This document shows, piece by piece, positions 56,791-64,000 of a DNA stretch of 64,000 nucleotides. Origin of the DNA: Candidatus Zixiibacteriota bacterium. GTDB taxonomy: Bacteria > Desulfobacterota > Binatia > UBA9968. The stretch lies in NCBI GenBank assembly GCA_035574315.1, contig DATLYW010000029.1, positions 1 to 64,000 of the forward strand. Direction: 5' to 3'. A program made the position numbers and the translations under genes. The notes beneath the pieces are model-generated. The model searched no databases. It had not been told where the DNA came from and saw only the letters and a program-made list of their open reading frames with translations. The stretch's first letter is position 1, and each line of letters starts with the position of its first letter.

Positions 56791-58067
56791 CAACACACCA
56801 TCGCCCTCAGCCTCGACGCGCCTTGCTGGTTGGCCACGCCGACGACGTTCAGCGACTCGATCTCCAAGGGTCCTGCCAGCACTTCGGCCATCTCGCGAGT
56901 CGACGCGATCACCCGCTCGACCCGCGGCAGCGACCATCGGGTGTCGTTGCCGCCGATGCAGACAATCGCGTCGACCTCAGGAAAGTTGAAAAGCAGGGCC
57001 GATTCGACCCGGTGGTCACGCGCCAGGTCGGTTACCATGACCGCAGTCTTGACTCCCAGCTTCTCGAGCAGGCGCGCCGTCTCGGCGAGATCCGTGTGGG
57101 GGACTCCGCCGCCGAATTTCGTTAGCACCGCGGCGTCGGCGCCCAGCGCCGTCTTCACGAGATTGGCCGCAAAGGAGCAGTTCCGTTCGCGGTCGAAATT
57201 GTTCGCAGAGGCGATCGTCGCCACGGTCCCCACGAACGCCAGCTCGCCGGCGCGATGGCGTTCGTAAAGCGCGCCGATCACGGGATGGTTCTGGTAAAAG
57301 TAGGTTTCCGCACCGCCGAGCGACGTGTGATACGACGGCAGCACGGCTCCGTCCAGCCACTCGTTGGGGTGGAGCACGACCGGCAGCATCCCGTCGGTGT
57401 CGGCCCCGTACAGAATCTGCTCCCCCGCTTCCGGCTTTCTCTGGCGCGAGAAGATCTGGCCAACGTACGCCATCCGCGGAAGTCCCCGGCGTTCTCCGCC
57501 GGCGGCCTCGATCTCGAGCGTTTCGACCGTATCCGCAGGCCGGGCGAAACCGGCCCGCGCCAGATGAACCGCGGCTTTCAGGCCCGCGAGGCGATATGCC
57601 TTTTGACGCGCGTGTCCCGGCAGGTCGGGCCGCGTCCGCGGCATCACGATCAGGTGAAGCAAAGCGCCGTAGGGCGAGACCTCGGCCGGCGCCCCGCTCA
57701 TCTCCAGGACATAACCCGTTGGCCCGCGCGAATCTCCCGGAGAGTTCTCGCGCAAGATCGTCACGGCGGCCCCGTCGAGCACATGGGTCGAACCCCTCCC
57801 CGCGGTTTGCGGAGGGCCCAGCACGCCCGGAAAGTCCGGACCGCCGTCGGCCTTGGCGCGCGGCTCGACGATGTCGAATACGGGTCCCGCCCGGCAATTC
57901 TCGCCGGGGCGTGCGACGGTGAAATCCACCCCCGCCAGCGTGCCGTCCTCAAGCAGAAGAGCGCGAAGTTCGTCCGCGTCGATCGACAGGACCCCGTCCT
58001 TCTCGAGACGCGACGGTGCGCCCAATCGGAGGTCCCGGATCCTGTGGCGGTAAAGAGTAAGCGGCAT
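56790..58067 (-). CDS. GrdE-like protein (glycine/sarcosine/betaine reductase component B alpha/beta precursor family)
   Basis: The 425-residue protein starts MPLTLYRHRIRDLRLGAPSR, with GVLSIDADELRALL and FTVARPGENCRAGPVFDIVEP, matching the N-terminus of GrdE/GrdG/GrdI proteins. Later blocks SYHTSLGGAETYFYQNHPVI, FVGTVATIASANNFDRERN and AAVLTKFGGGVPHTDL also follow the family. In glycine reductase this subunit is cleaved at a Cys to give a pyruvoyl group that binds the substrate amine; candidate Asn-Cys sites are ENCRAG and RNCSFA, and which one matters cannot be decided here. It lies directly upstream of the selenoprotein. ATG at 58067 follows GAGGACGGGA. Confidence 0.88.
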   Translation of the reverse strand: MPLTLYRHRIRDLRLGAPSRLEKDGVLSIDADELRALLLEDGTLAGVDFTVARPGENCRAGPVFDIVEPRAKADGGPDFPGVLGPPQTAGRGSTHVLDGAAVTILRENSPGDSRGPTGYVLEMSGAPAEVSPYGALLHLIVMPRTRPDLPGHARQKAYRLAGLKAAVHLARAGFARPADTVETLEIEAAGGERRGLPRMAYVGQIFSRQRKPEAGEQILYGADTDGMLPVVLHPNEWLDGAVLPSYHTSLGGAETYFYQNHPVIGALYERHRAGELAFVGTVATIASANNFDRERNCSFAANLVKTALGADAAVLTKFGGGVPHTDLAETARLLEKLGVKTAVMVTDLARDHRVESALLFNFPEVDAIVCIGGNDTRWSLPRVERVIASTREMAEVLAGPLEIESLNVVGVANQQGASRLRAMVC

Positions 58068-58254
58068 TCCCGTCCTCGCCCGGACGATCGATTTAAAAAA
58101 CTTCGGCGGCCGTCCTGCCGCGGACTTTACGACCGCCCGCCTCGGCCTGTCAACGATCCAGGATAGTTCCGGCGGACGGTCCTTGCCTCTCGCCGCCGAT
58201 CTTCATAGATTCCTCGACCCGGGCGAATGATTCTGTCGCGATGACCTGCGAGCA

Positions 58255-59070
58255 AGTCGGTTCAAGCCGTCGCGGCCGCGGCCAGCAGACCGAGGACCGG
58301 GGACCGAAGACCGATGACCGGGAAGGACGCGGTCGCGCTTCCCGGTCCCCCGTCTTCGGTCGTACCCGTTCAAGTCGCTTCGCTCCCGTTCAAACGGTTC
58401 AAACCGTTCAAGCGGTTCAAACCGTCGCGCCTGCGGTGCGCTCGTGCCGGTCTTCCGTCCCCGGTCTCCGGTCTTTACTTCGAACCTCGAACCTCGAACT
58501 TCGAACCATCTTTTTCCCCGCGTTCGTGCCGGTCGCCGGTCTTCGGTCCCCGGTCGTACCCGTTCAAGTCGCTGCGCTCCGGTTCAAACGGTTCAAACCG
58601 TTCAAGCAGTTCAAGCCGTCGCCGCCTGCGGCGCGTTCGTGCCGGTCTTCCGTCCCCGGTCTCCGGTCTTTACTTCGAACCTCGAACCTCGAACTTCGAA
58701 CCATCTTTTCTCGCGCAAAGACGCAAAGATCGCCAAGAAAGAAGGAGTATTTTTCCGCGCCGTTGGCGCGAAACAGAAAATTTTCTCTTTGCGCCCTTGG
58801 CGCGCTTGGCGCTCTTGGCGCGAGAAAAACAGGATGCTCGCGCAAAGACGCAAAGCACGCAAAGAAAGACCTGATATTTCAATCGCGGCCGCTGCGCGCT
58901 CGTGCCGGTCGCCGGTCTTCGGTCCCCGGTCGTACCCGTTCAAGTCGCTGCGCTCCCGTTCAAACGGTTCAAACTGTTCAAGCGGTTCAAGCCGTCGCCG
59001 CCTGCGGCGCGTTCGTGCCGGTCTTCGGTCTTCGGTCCCCGGTCCTTACTTCGAACCTCTTCTCAATCCC
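58255..59070. repeat. Long modular repeat array (B-C-B-A-B-C-B-A-D-B-C-B-A)
   Basis: In a gap of nearly 1 kb between the GrdE-like and dienelactone-hydrolase-like genes, C runs (three blocks), linkers, B, A (TTCGAACCTCGAACTTCG) and one full D (58705-58885, AAAGACGCAAAGATCGCCAAG to ATTTCAATCGCGG) alternate. The array is in reverse orientation to the one at 28205-28970 but has the same module order. Bases 58068-58254 are not modular and show no gene. Confidence 0.88.
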
Positions 59071-59797
59071 CTTCCTCCCACTGCAGGTGGCGTTCCATGA
59101 AGTCCACCACCAGCGGCCACGACAGTTCCGCGGCGTGGGCGTGATAGCCGACGGCCCCGGGATCGACGTAGCCGTGACCGCCGAACGGGAAAAAGTGCCA
59201 CTCCAGCGGCTGGCCGTTTTCGCGGAACGCGCGCATCATCATATCCTGCACCGGAACCACGGTCGTCACGTCGTCCGCGCCGTACAGGATGATCGAGGGA
59301 CAGCGGATCTTTTTTGCCGCTTCCGACGGATGGACCGGCCGCAACGGGGTCGTGGGCTCGTCACGCACCGTCGGATAGTACCCCACGAAAGCCCTGACCT
59401 CCGGCGTAGCGGCGACGAAGTGGATCGCGATCCGCCCTCCCATGCAGTAGCCGCAGACCGCCACCCGCCGCCGGTTGACGTGCGGCTGCGAGAGCAGAAA
59501 GCGCCAGCCCTCGGTAAGCACCCGCGTAAATTCCGGATCCGACGTCTTCGCCTGAATTTGCGATCCCGTCTCGATGTGCGTCGCCGCCGGATAGCCCAGC
59601 TGCTCGAAGACGTTGATCGCGAACGTGCTGTATCCCAGCTTGGCGAATTTGCGCGCTTCGATCTTGATGTAGTCGGTGACCCCGGACTTGGGGTGGATCA
59701 ACAGCAATCCCGGACCGGGCGTGCTGCGCGCCGGATGGGCGAGAAATCCCGCCACTCCGTCGCTCTTTGTCGTCATCAAGCGCTCGATGATCTGCAT
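59063..59797 (-). CDS. Dienelactone hydrolase family protein
   Basis: The 244-residue alpha/beta hydrolase has GLLLIHPKSGVTDYI, the nucleophile elbow VAVCGYCMGGRIAIHF with a cysteine nucleophile as in dienelactone hydrolase, an acid in YGADDVTTVVP and the His in FPFGGHGYVDP. Some members act in aromatic degradation, others on unknown esters. The ATG at 59797 begins the domain; the frame extends six codons further. The C-terminal end lies just before module A of the repeat array. Confidence 0.9.
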   Translation of the reverse strand: MQIIERLMTTKSDGVAGFLAHPARSTPGPGLLLIHPKSGVTDYIKIEARKFAKLGYSTFAINVFEQLGYPAATHIETGSQIQAKTSDPEFTRVLTEGWRFLLSQPHVNRRRVAVCGYCMGGRIAIHFVAATPEVRAFVGYYPTVRDEPTTPLRPVHPSEAAKKIRCPSIILYGADDVTTVVPVQDMMMRAFRENGQPLEWHFFPFGGHGYVDPGAVGYHAHAAELSWPLVVDFMERHLQWEEGD

Positions 59798-60218
59798 TGT
59801 CGTCCCCCGTTGCAACCAAGTGAAATACGCCAGCGAGCAGTCAGCCGTGGGCAGCCTGTAAAAGCAGCTCGACGCTCCAGGTCAAGGACTCGCACGCCGA
59901 AGCAAGGGCGCCGCGAAAGAGCCCTCTCGCGCCGGGTTCATGCGAAAAACCGGAAACCGGGAACCAGAAACTGACCTTTTGGCGCCGCTGCGAAGCGGCA
60001 ACCTATCACGTTCACGAGCGGGAGGCAAAATCGGATGGCGCGGCAGGGCGCCACGCCGGCACTGGCGTGACCGCTTCGACCGCCACGTGCCTCAAAAATC
60101 CGCGATGGGAAACCGCAAACTGAATTTCGCTTCGAAGGAGGACGCTCGCCCGTGGACCTCCGGGCGAGCGGGATCTCAGACGCGCAGCTTTCGCGCGGCG
60201 GGGATGAGTCGTAGCCGT
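59798..60218. other. Gene-free stretch with degenerate repeats and a perfect hairpin
   Basis: This 421-nt gap contains an E-like GCGAGCAGTCAGCCGTGGGCAG at about 59833 and a B-like AACCGGAAACCGGGAACCAG near 59950. A GGGAAACCGCAAACTGAATTTC run lies near 60107. At 60143-60170 CGCTCGCCCG and CGGGCGAGCG form a perfect 10-bp stem with an 8-nt loop, downstream of the 129-residue gene on the minus strand. It lacks a U-tract. Confidence 0.5.
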
Positions 60219-60608
60219 TCAGGCGGCTGCACGCTGAGCGGCGGCTTTTTTCAGCTTCTGGTACTTGCCGCGCTGCAGTCTCTTGATCTTGCCCTCCCTG
60301 GCCCAGCGCGACAGCACCTGGCGAAGATAGAGCGGTGGGCGGTTGGTCCGCACACCCACTTTGACGAAATCTTTGCTCGTAAAGGTTTCCGGCAGTTGGG
60401 CCAACATTGCGAGCAAGCTGGTCCTGCCGGATCTGCGAGCTTTGCCGTTGCGCTCTTTCGCAATATCTTTACCTGCCAACAAAGCGAGGATGCTCTCATA
60501 GCGTCGGAGCTCTTTCTCCAGATGGGCTACTTCGGAAGACTTCTTCGATATTGCCTTCTTGAGCTGATTGATGTTCTCCACGACCGAAGCTCTGAGATCT
60601 CGTGCCAT
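60219..60608 (-). CDS. Small coiled-coil plus winged-helix-like protein (unknown function)
   Basis: The 129-residue protein has a strong Shine-Dalgarno (AGGAGGTGACCCT before ATG 60608). Residues 5-45 form a heptad-like helix (ENINQLKKAISKKSSEVAHL, EKELRRYESILALLAG). Residues 65-120 look like a winged helix (LLAMLAQLPETFTSKDFVKV, YLRQVLSRWAREGKIKRL). The tail is lysine/alanine-rich. A DNA-binding role is plausible by composition. It is divergent from the 68-residue gene at 60853. The longer frame to 60779 has no support. Confidence 0.75.
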   Translation of the reverse strand: MARDLRASVVENINQLKKAISKKSSEVAHLEKELRRYESILALLAGKDIAKERNGKARRSGRTSLLAMLAQLPETFTSKDFVKVGVRTNRPPLYLRQVLSRWAREGKIKRLQRGKYQKLKKAAAQRAAA

Positions 60609-60852
60609 AGGGTCACCTCCTGGCTTCAGAGTAAGGCACCGGTTAATAAACTCAAGAGGGCGGATCGACAATTGAGCGCCAGAGACAATAGATATCCTGT
60701 TGACACTGCACGCAGCCCTCTGGTATGGCCCAGGATACTCGACTGTCGCCGTCGTCGCGGACGTCTCCCGGCGGAACATAACGCTTTTTTACGTGCACGC
60801 TGCGGCCTGCTATCGCCCGTCCTGCGTGACGCGATCGAGGAGGAGAGATCAC

Positions 60853-61059
60853 ATGGACTGGCGGCGCATCTTCGAACAAAGCCCCGTAAACGGCGGATTT
60901 TATGACGGTGAGCGTCTCGTCCAGCGCGTCTTCAAACCCGCAACGGGATCGTGGTTCCAGAAGCGGCTCGAGCACGTCCGCGCGGAGTTGAAAAAGGAAA
61001 TGCTCTCGGCCCCGAAACTGCAGCCCGAAAAGCCCTCCGACCGGCCTCGAAACCGCTGA
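60853..61059 (+). CDS. Small hypothetical protein (68 residues)
   Basis: An ATG at 60853 follows a strong Shine-Dalgarno (GAGGAGGAGAGATCAC). The protein starts MDWRRIFEQSPVNGGFYDGE and contains a basic amphipathic helix (WFQKRLEHVRAELKKEML), with a proline/arginine tail. No family is recognised. Upstream codons of the same frame (from 60700) look non-coding. The good ribosome site and the aromatic-rich N-terminus argue for a real gene. Confidence 0.6.
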   Translation: MDWRRIFEQSPVNGGFYDGERLVQRVFKPATGSWFQKRLEHVRAELKKEMLSAPKLQPEKPSDRPRNR

Positions 61060-61382
61060 CCCCCATGGATGACCCCGGCGGCCCTCCGTCGGCCGGTGAC
61101 CACGACGCCCGCTGCTGCACCTTCCGATTCCTGCCTCTCGTACGCCTCTGTCACGAGCCCCTCGGGCTGTAAATAGCGTTAACACGCGACAGGCAGTCCC
61201 GAACCCAGCCCCCTGCTTTTTACGTTTTCCGGCGCTCCCCGCAACGCAACGGCTCGAAACAGAGCAGAGCGGTTGAACGGCTCGAACGTTTGGAACTGGG
61301 GCGCAGCGTCCTTTCCCTCGAACCTTCGAACTCCCGCGCCCCACTCCCGGCGGCCGGAGTCCCCGTCTAGTCGTTGTGCGGC

Positions 61383-61400
61383 GCGAACAATAATGTTCGC
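61383..61400. promoter_or_regulatory. Palindromic candidate activator site, distal
   Basis: GCGAACA-ATAA-TGTTCGC is a 7-bp-arm palindrome centred about 284 bp before the predicted sigma-54 start. The exact reverse complement occurs at 61577-61594. Paired distant palindromes are typical upstream activator sites of sigma-54 enhancer-binding proteins. Confidence 0.6.
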
Positions 61401-61576
61401 CGGTCCGGCCTTCCGGCGCCGGCGAACCCGCTTCAGGGCGCCGCGGCTGCCGCCCATCCGTTGCGTTCGGCGCGCGCCGTCGAGTCGAGGCCTGCGAAAA
61501 ACCGCGCTCGATTCCTAAGCGTTTTTTTCGGCCTCTGCCGCGAGCACGCGCGGAACGCATTCGCTCGTTGTCGACC

Positions 61577-61594
61577 GCGAACATTATTGTTCGC
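61577..61594. promoter_or_regulatory. Palindromic candidate activator site, proximal
   Basis: GCGAACA-TTAT-TGTTCGC, with arms that extend to 9 bp (CCGCGAACA/TGTTCGCGG), is centred about 90 bp before the predicted sigma-54 start. This is the usual distance for an enhancer-binding protein dimer. It is identical to the distal site read on the other strand. Confidence 0.65.
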
Positions 61595-61648
61595 GGCGCG
61601 CGAAATCTCCGCGCACGGCGCGAGTCGCCGCCGCGATAGAGAGCTTGC

Positions 61649-61664
61649 TGGCACATCGGTTGCA
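61649..61664 (+). promoter_or_regulatory. Sigma-54 (-24/-12) promoter
   Basis: TGGCACATCGGTTGCA matches TGGCAC-N5-TTGCW at every position. Transcription would start near 61676, giving a leader of about 250 nt that contains the entire c-di-GMP riboswitch. The window encodes two sigma-54 activators with intact GAFTGA loops, either of which could act here. Confidence 0.8.
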
Positions 61665-61767
61665 ATTTCCGCCAGGCGAAAGATCGATCACCGCGGACTT
61701 CGATCTCTCCACAAGCAGACACAAACAACGTCGACCACGGAGGAGCTAGAACTCTAAACGTTCGCAA

Positions 61768-61862
61768 TCCGTCAAGGGCAAACCACGCGAAAGCGTGGGA
61801 CGCAAAGCCACTGGCCTAAGTCCCGAGCACAAACGGGATAAGGCAGCAGGGCTGCCGGACCG
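61768..61862 (+). ncRNA. c-di-GMP-I (GEMM-I) riboswitch
   Basis: The aptamer core is present in order: GGGCAAACC, a P2 stem ACGC-GAAA-GCGT with the GNRA tetraloop, GGGACGCAAAGCC, then GGCCTAAG, a P3 arm (TCCCG...CGGGA) and GGCAGCAGGGCTGCCGG. These are the diagnostic conserved blocks of class I cyclic di-GMP riboswitches. It lies in the leader of the secreted repeat protein, so synthesis of that protein should respond to cellular c-di-GMP. Confidence 0.95.
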
Positions 61863-61863
61863 A

Positions 61864-61924
61864 GCACACTCTTCGAGGAACCGTGCCGGGTATCGGCCGA
61901 AGACCGGGTTCCTCGGGAGTGTGC
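61864..61924 (+). promoter_or_regulatory. Expression-platform hairpin covering the Shine-Dalgarno sequence
   Basis: GCACACTCTTCGAGGAACC (61864-61882) pairs with GGTTCCTCGGGAGTGTGC (61907-61924). The right arm holds the GGGAG Shine-Dalgarno and ends one base before the ATG at 61926. The stem has no following U-run, so control at translation initiation is more likely than termination. How the aptamer opens or closes it is not clear from base pairing alone. Confidence 0.7.
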
Positions 61925-61925
61925 A

Positions 61926-63803
61926 ATGAAACGGACAATCCTATGGACTCTCGGATTTCTCGCGCTGACAATCCTCGGAGCGGCCGGCGCTGCGAGCGCG
62001 GCGCAGCTGCGACTGACCTGGAGCGACAACTCGACCGACGAAAGCGGATTCTATATCGAGCGGCGACCCGGCAGCGGCAGCACCTACACGCAGATCGCGA
62101 GCGTCGGCGCTGACGTCACATCCTACACCGATTCCAACTTACCCAACAGCACCACCTACTGCTACAGAGTTCGCGCCTACAACTCCGCCGGAACTTCCGG
62201 TTACTCCAACGAGAGCTGCGCCACCACCGTGGCCGCAACTTTCGTGGTGAGCGTGAGCCGCTCGGGCACGGGCAGCGGCACCGTGACCAGTTCTCCGGCG
62301 GGAATCGCCTGCGGTTCGGATTGCTCGGAAGCCTACACGAGCGGCACGACCGTCACGTTGACGCCCGTCGCTTCGGCGGGGTCGGTTTTCGCCGGCTGGA
62401 GCGGCGCCGCCGATTGCAGCGACGGCGTGGTCACGGCCAACGCCGACATCGCCTGTACGGCCGTCTTCAATGCCGTCGTCGCTTCTTACACCTTGACCGC
62501 AAGTGTCGTTAATCAAGTCACCTCCGCGGGCTCTTCCAGCGGCCGCGTGGTCAGCAGCCCCGCGGGCATCGACTGCGGCGCGGACTGCACCGAGAGCTAC
62601 ACGTCCGGCACCGTCGTGGTGCTCACGCCGGTCGCGGGATCGAATTCCAAGTTCACCGGCTGGACCGGCGACGCCGACTGCGCCGACGGATCGGTCACGC
62701 TCAACGGGAACAAGAGCTGCACGGCGAATTTCGCGCTGAACACGGTCACGCTCTCCGTCGCCAGGAACGGCAGCGGCACCGTGACCAGCACCCCTGCGGG
62801 GATCGATTGCGGCGGCAGCTGCTCCTACGCCTTCGTCTCGGGCAGCGCCGTCACGCTGCGCGCCAGCGCCGCGACGGGCTTCGTCTTCGCCGGCTGGAGC
62901 GGAGGGGGTTGCACCGGAACCGCGGACTGCACCATCACGCTGACCGCGAACACTACCGTTACGGCCAACTTCGCGGACGACCGGACCGACAAGATCGGCC
63001 TGTACCGCCCCGCCACTGGCGAATGGTTCCTCGATACCAACGGCAACGGCGTCTGGGACGGGTGCGGCGTGGATACCTGTCTGTCGTCGTTCAACGTCAA
63101 GGGAGCCGTTCCCGTGGTCGGGGACTGGGACGGATCCGGAGTAACTCGAGTCGGATTGTTCTTGACCGATTTATCCGGATTGTCCGACAGCACGACCACC
63201 TCGTCCCTGACCACTGCTTCGTGGTGGCGCCTCGACACCAACGGCAACGGCATCTGGGACGGGTGCGGCGTGGATACCTGCATCAACTCCTTCGGCGGCC
63301 CGACCGACCTTCCCGTGGTCGGAAAGTGGAGCGCGACGCGGCGGGATGCGATCGGGATTTTCCGGCCCTCGCGCGAACGCTGGTACCTGGACCTGAACGG
63401 CAACGGGATCCTGGACGGTTGCACCAGCGATGCCTGCTCGCGGTTCAGCTCCTATGCGGCCGGCGACCTGCCCGTCGCGGGAGACTGGCTCGGCTCGGGC
63501 AAGACCCAGCTCGGCTTTTACCGGCCCGCCACCGGCCAGTGGTTCCTCGATCGCAACGAGAACCGGACCTGGAACGGTTGCGGCAAGGACACCTGCATCT
63601 CGTCCTTCGGCTCGCCGGGCGACATTCCGGTGACCGGTGACTGGAACGGCACCGGCATCGCCAGGATCGGCGTCTTCCGCCCCTCCACCGGCGAATGGCT
63701 TCTGGATCGAAACGGCAACGGGGTATGGGACGGTTGCAGCCTCGATCTCTGCATCTCCGGCTTCGGTTCGTCCGGAGACATCCCGGTGGTCGGCAAATGG
63801 TAG
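61926..63803 (+). CDS. Secreted repeat protein: FN3-like domain, three InlB-type beta-repeats, five W-L-D-x-N-G repeats
   Basis: The 625-residue protein has a signal peptide (ILWTLGFLALTILGAAGAAS) and a fibronectin-III-like domain (residues 28-100; LRLTWSDNSTDESGFYIERR, YCYRVRAYNSAGTSGYS). Three divergent InlB-type repeats follow (GSGTVTSSPAGIACGSDCSE, then similar blocks near 210 and 280, each with paired Cys and FxGW[ST]G). About five C-terminal repeats then read IGLYRPATGEWFLDTNGNG, WDGCGVDTC, and VPVVGDWDGSG. The last type resembles FG-GAP/VCBS-like propeller units. It is probably an extracellular or surface adhesin/matrix protein. No PEP-CTERM or LPXTG anchor is seen. Confidence 0.9.
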   Translation: MKRTILWTLGFLALTILGAAGAASAAQLRLTWSDNSTDESGFYIERRPGSGSTYTQIASVGADVTSYTDSNLPNSTTYCYRVRAYNSAGTSGYSNESCATTVAATFVVSVSRSGTGSGTVTSSPAGIACGSDCSEAYTSGTTVTLTPVASAGSVFAGWSGAADCSDGVVTANADIACTAVFNAVVASYTLTASVVNQVTSAGSSSGRVVSSPAGIDCGADCTESYTSGTVVVLTPVAGSNSKFTGWTGDADCADGSVTLNGNKSCTANFALNTVTLSVARNGSGTVTSTPAGIDCGGSCSYAFVSGSAVTLRASAATGFVFAGWSGGGCTGTADCTITLTANTTVTANFADDRTDKIGLYRPATGEWFLDTNGNGVWDGCGVDTCLSSFNVKGAVPVVGDWDGSGVTRVGLFLTDLSGLSDSTTTSSLTTASWWRLDTNGNGIWDGCGVDTCINSFGGPTDLPVVGKWSATRRDAIGIFRPSRERWYLDLNGNGILDGCTSDACSRFSSYAAGDLPVAGDWLGSGKTQLGFYRPATGQWFLDRNENRTWNGCGKDTCISSFGSPGDIPVTGDWNGTGIARIGVFRPSTGEWLLDRNGNGVWDGCSLDLCISGFGSSGDIPVVGKW

Positions 63804-63827
63804 GCCGAGACCCGTCCCCTGGGCAGG

Positions 63828-63865
63828 AAAAGGCCCGGCTCGCGAGAGTCGGGCCTTTTCGTTTT
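63828..63865 (+). terminator. Rho-independent terminator
   Basis: AAAAGGCCCG and CGGGCCTTTT form a 10-bp stem around a 12-nt loop that can itself pair (CTC-GCGA-GAG), followed by TTTTCGTTTT. It lies 25 nt after the stop codon of the secreted repeat protein and closes the riboswitch transcription unit. Confidence 0.85.
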
Positions 63866-64000
63866 CGCGCCGACGCGGTCGTTGCGCAACGTCCTGAAAC
63901 CCAGTAGATTTCCGCGAATCCGGGATCGATCTTCCGGACCGGGAAACCGCAGGTTCTGTGCGGAGCCCCGCCCGATCGATGAAGCACGTCTGCTCCTACC

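Larger units (their letters stand above)
61060..61767. other. Regulatory region upstream of the c-di-GMP riboswitch gene
   Basis: No gene is supported in these 708 nt. A patch at 61255-61335 has weak C-like motifs (GAGCGGTTGAACGGCTCGAACG). The notable elements are two palindromes (61383-61400 and 61577-61594) and a sigma-54 promoter (61649-61664), each listed separately. Frames that cross the region are arginine/alanine-rich and unconvincing. Confidence 0.6.

Noticed and set aside
58241-59974. A 577-codon plus-strand frame across the repeat array
   Set aside because: It consists of repeated motif peptides and the antisense of the dienelactone-hydrolase-like gene.

Overview
The window is GC-rich chromosomal DNA from a diderm bacterium. 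Evidence for an outer membrane is a Pal lipoprotein, a Wza-type export lipoprotein and a periplasmic Slt70-like transglycosylase. The mix of argJ next to secA, a c-di-GMP-I riboswitch, sigma-54 regulators of the XrtA/PEP-CTERM type, a non-Stickland GrdE/GrdB-like pair and peculiar modular intergenic repeats suggests a deltaproteobacterial-like lineage (Desulfobacterota, Binatota, Methylomirabilota/Rokubacteria or similar). The sequence alone does not fix the phylum.

Region 1 (about 0-28 kb, all minus strand, so read from 28 kb leftwards) is one long exopolysaccharide/surface-glycan cluster. It begins with a NusG/UpxY-type antiterminator, a Wza-like export lipoprotein, a GumC/Wzz-like chain-length protein, an ExeA-type ATPase and a CpsD-like P-loop protein without the P-loop lysine. 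Two tandem carbamoyltransferase cassettes follow (NodU family plus small membrane proteins plus SGNH hydrolases, including a 59-residue DUF5989 gene), then a NoeA-like protein, a NodB-type deacetylase, glycosyltransferases, a Wzt ATPase, GDP-fucose synthesis (gmd, fcl), wecB and a FemAB-like acyltransferase. An IS fragment lies at the left edge. No Wzm, Wzx, Wzy or exosortase is visible.

Region 2 (28.8-35.4 kb) holds regulators: a histidine kinase and sigma-54 response regulator with a GtrB-like glycosyltransferase on the minus strand, and divergently a truncated PrsK-like GAF protein overlapping a PrsR-like sigma-54 response regulator. Region 3 (36-45.5 kb) is mostly housekeeping: argJ, secA with a very large insertion, murI, a spore-photoproduct-lyase-like radical SAM protein, an unrecognised HTH-type protein, a glycosyltransferase and a CoxG-like protein.

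Region 4 (45.7-60.6 kb) has a lytic transglycosylase, a class I amidotransferase-like hydrolase, a large sensor kinase, an FrsA-like hydrolase, pal, an SDR and an amidohydrolase. It also has a GrdE/GrdB-like pair in which the GrdB-like gene is a selenoprotein: an in-frame UGA at 55631-55633 is followed by a SECIS-like hairpin and 76 more family-matching codons. A dienelactone-hydrolase-like gene and two small genes follow. Region 5 (61-63.9 kb) is a compact regulatory unit: two identical-arm palindromes, a consensus -24/-12 sigma-54 promoter, a c-di-GMP-I riboswitch, a hairpin that covers the Shine-Dalgarno sequence, and a secreted repeat protein with its own terminator. It may be controlled together with the exopolysaccharide cluster.

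Most gaps between genes are filled by the same set of short-motif modules (A: TTCGAAG/TTCGAGG runs; B: GACCGGGGACCGAAGACC-like runs; C: TTCAAACGG/TTGAACCG runs; D: a 120-170 nt GCGCCAAGAGCGCCAAG / TTTGCGTCTTTGCGCGAG block; E: CTGCTCACTGCTTACTGC-like runs). They are joined by a constant CCGGCACGAAC-type linker. They run into the ends of several genes and create spurious open frames.
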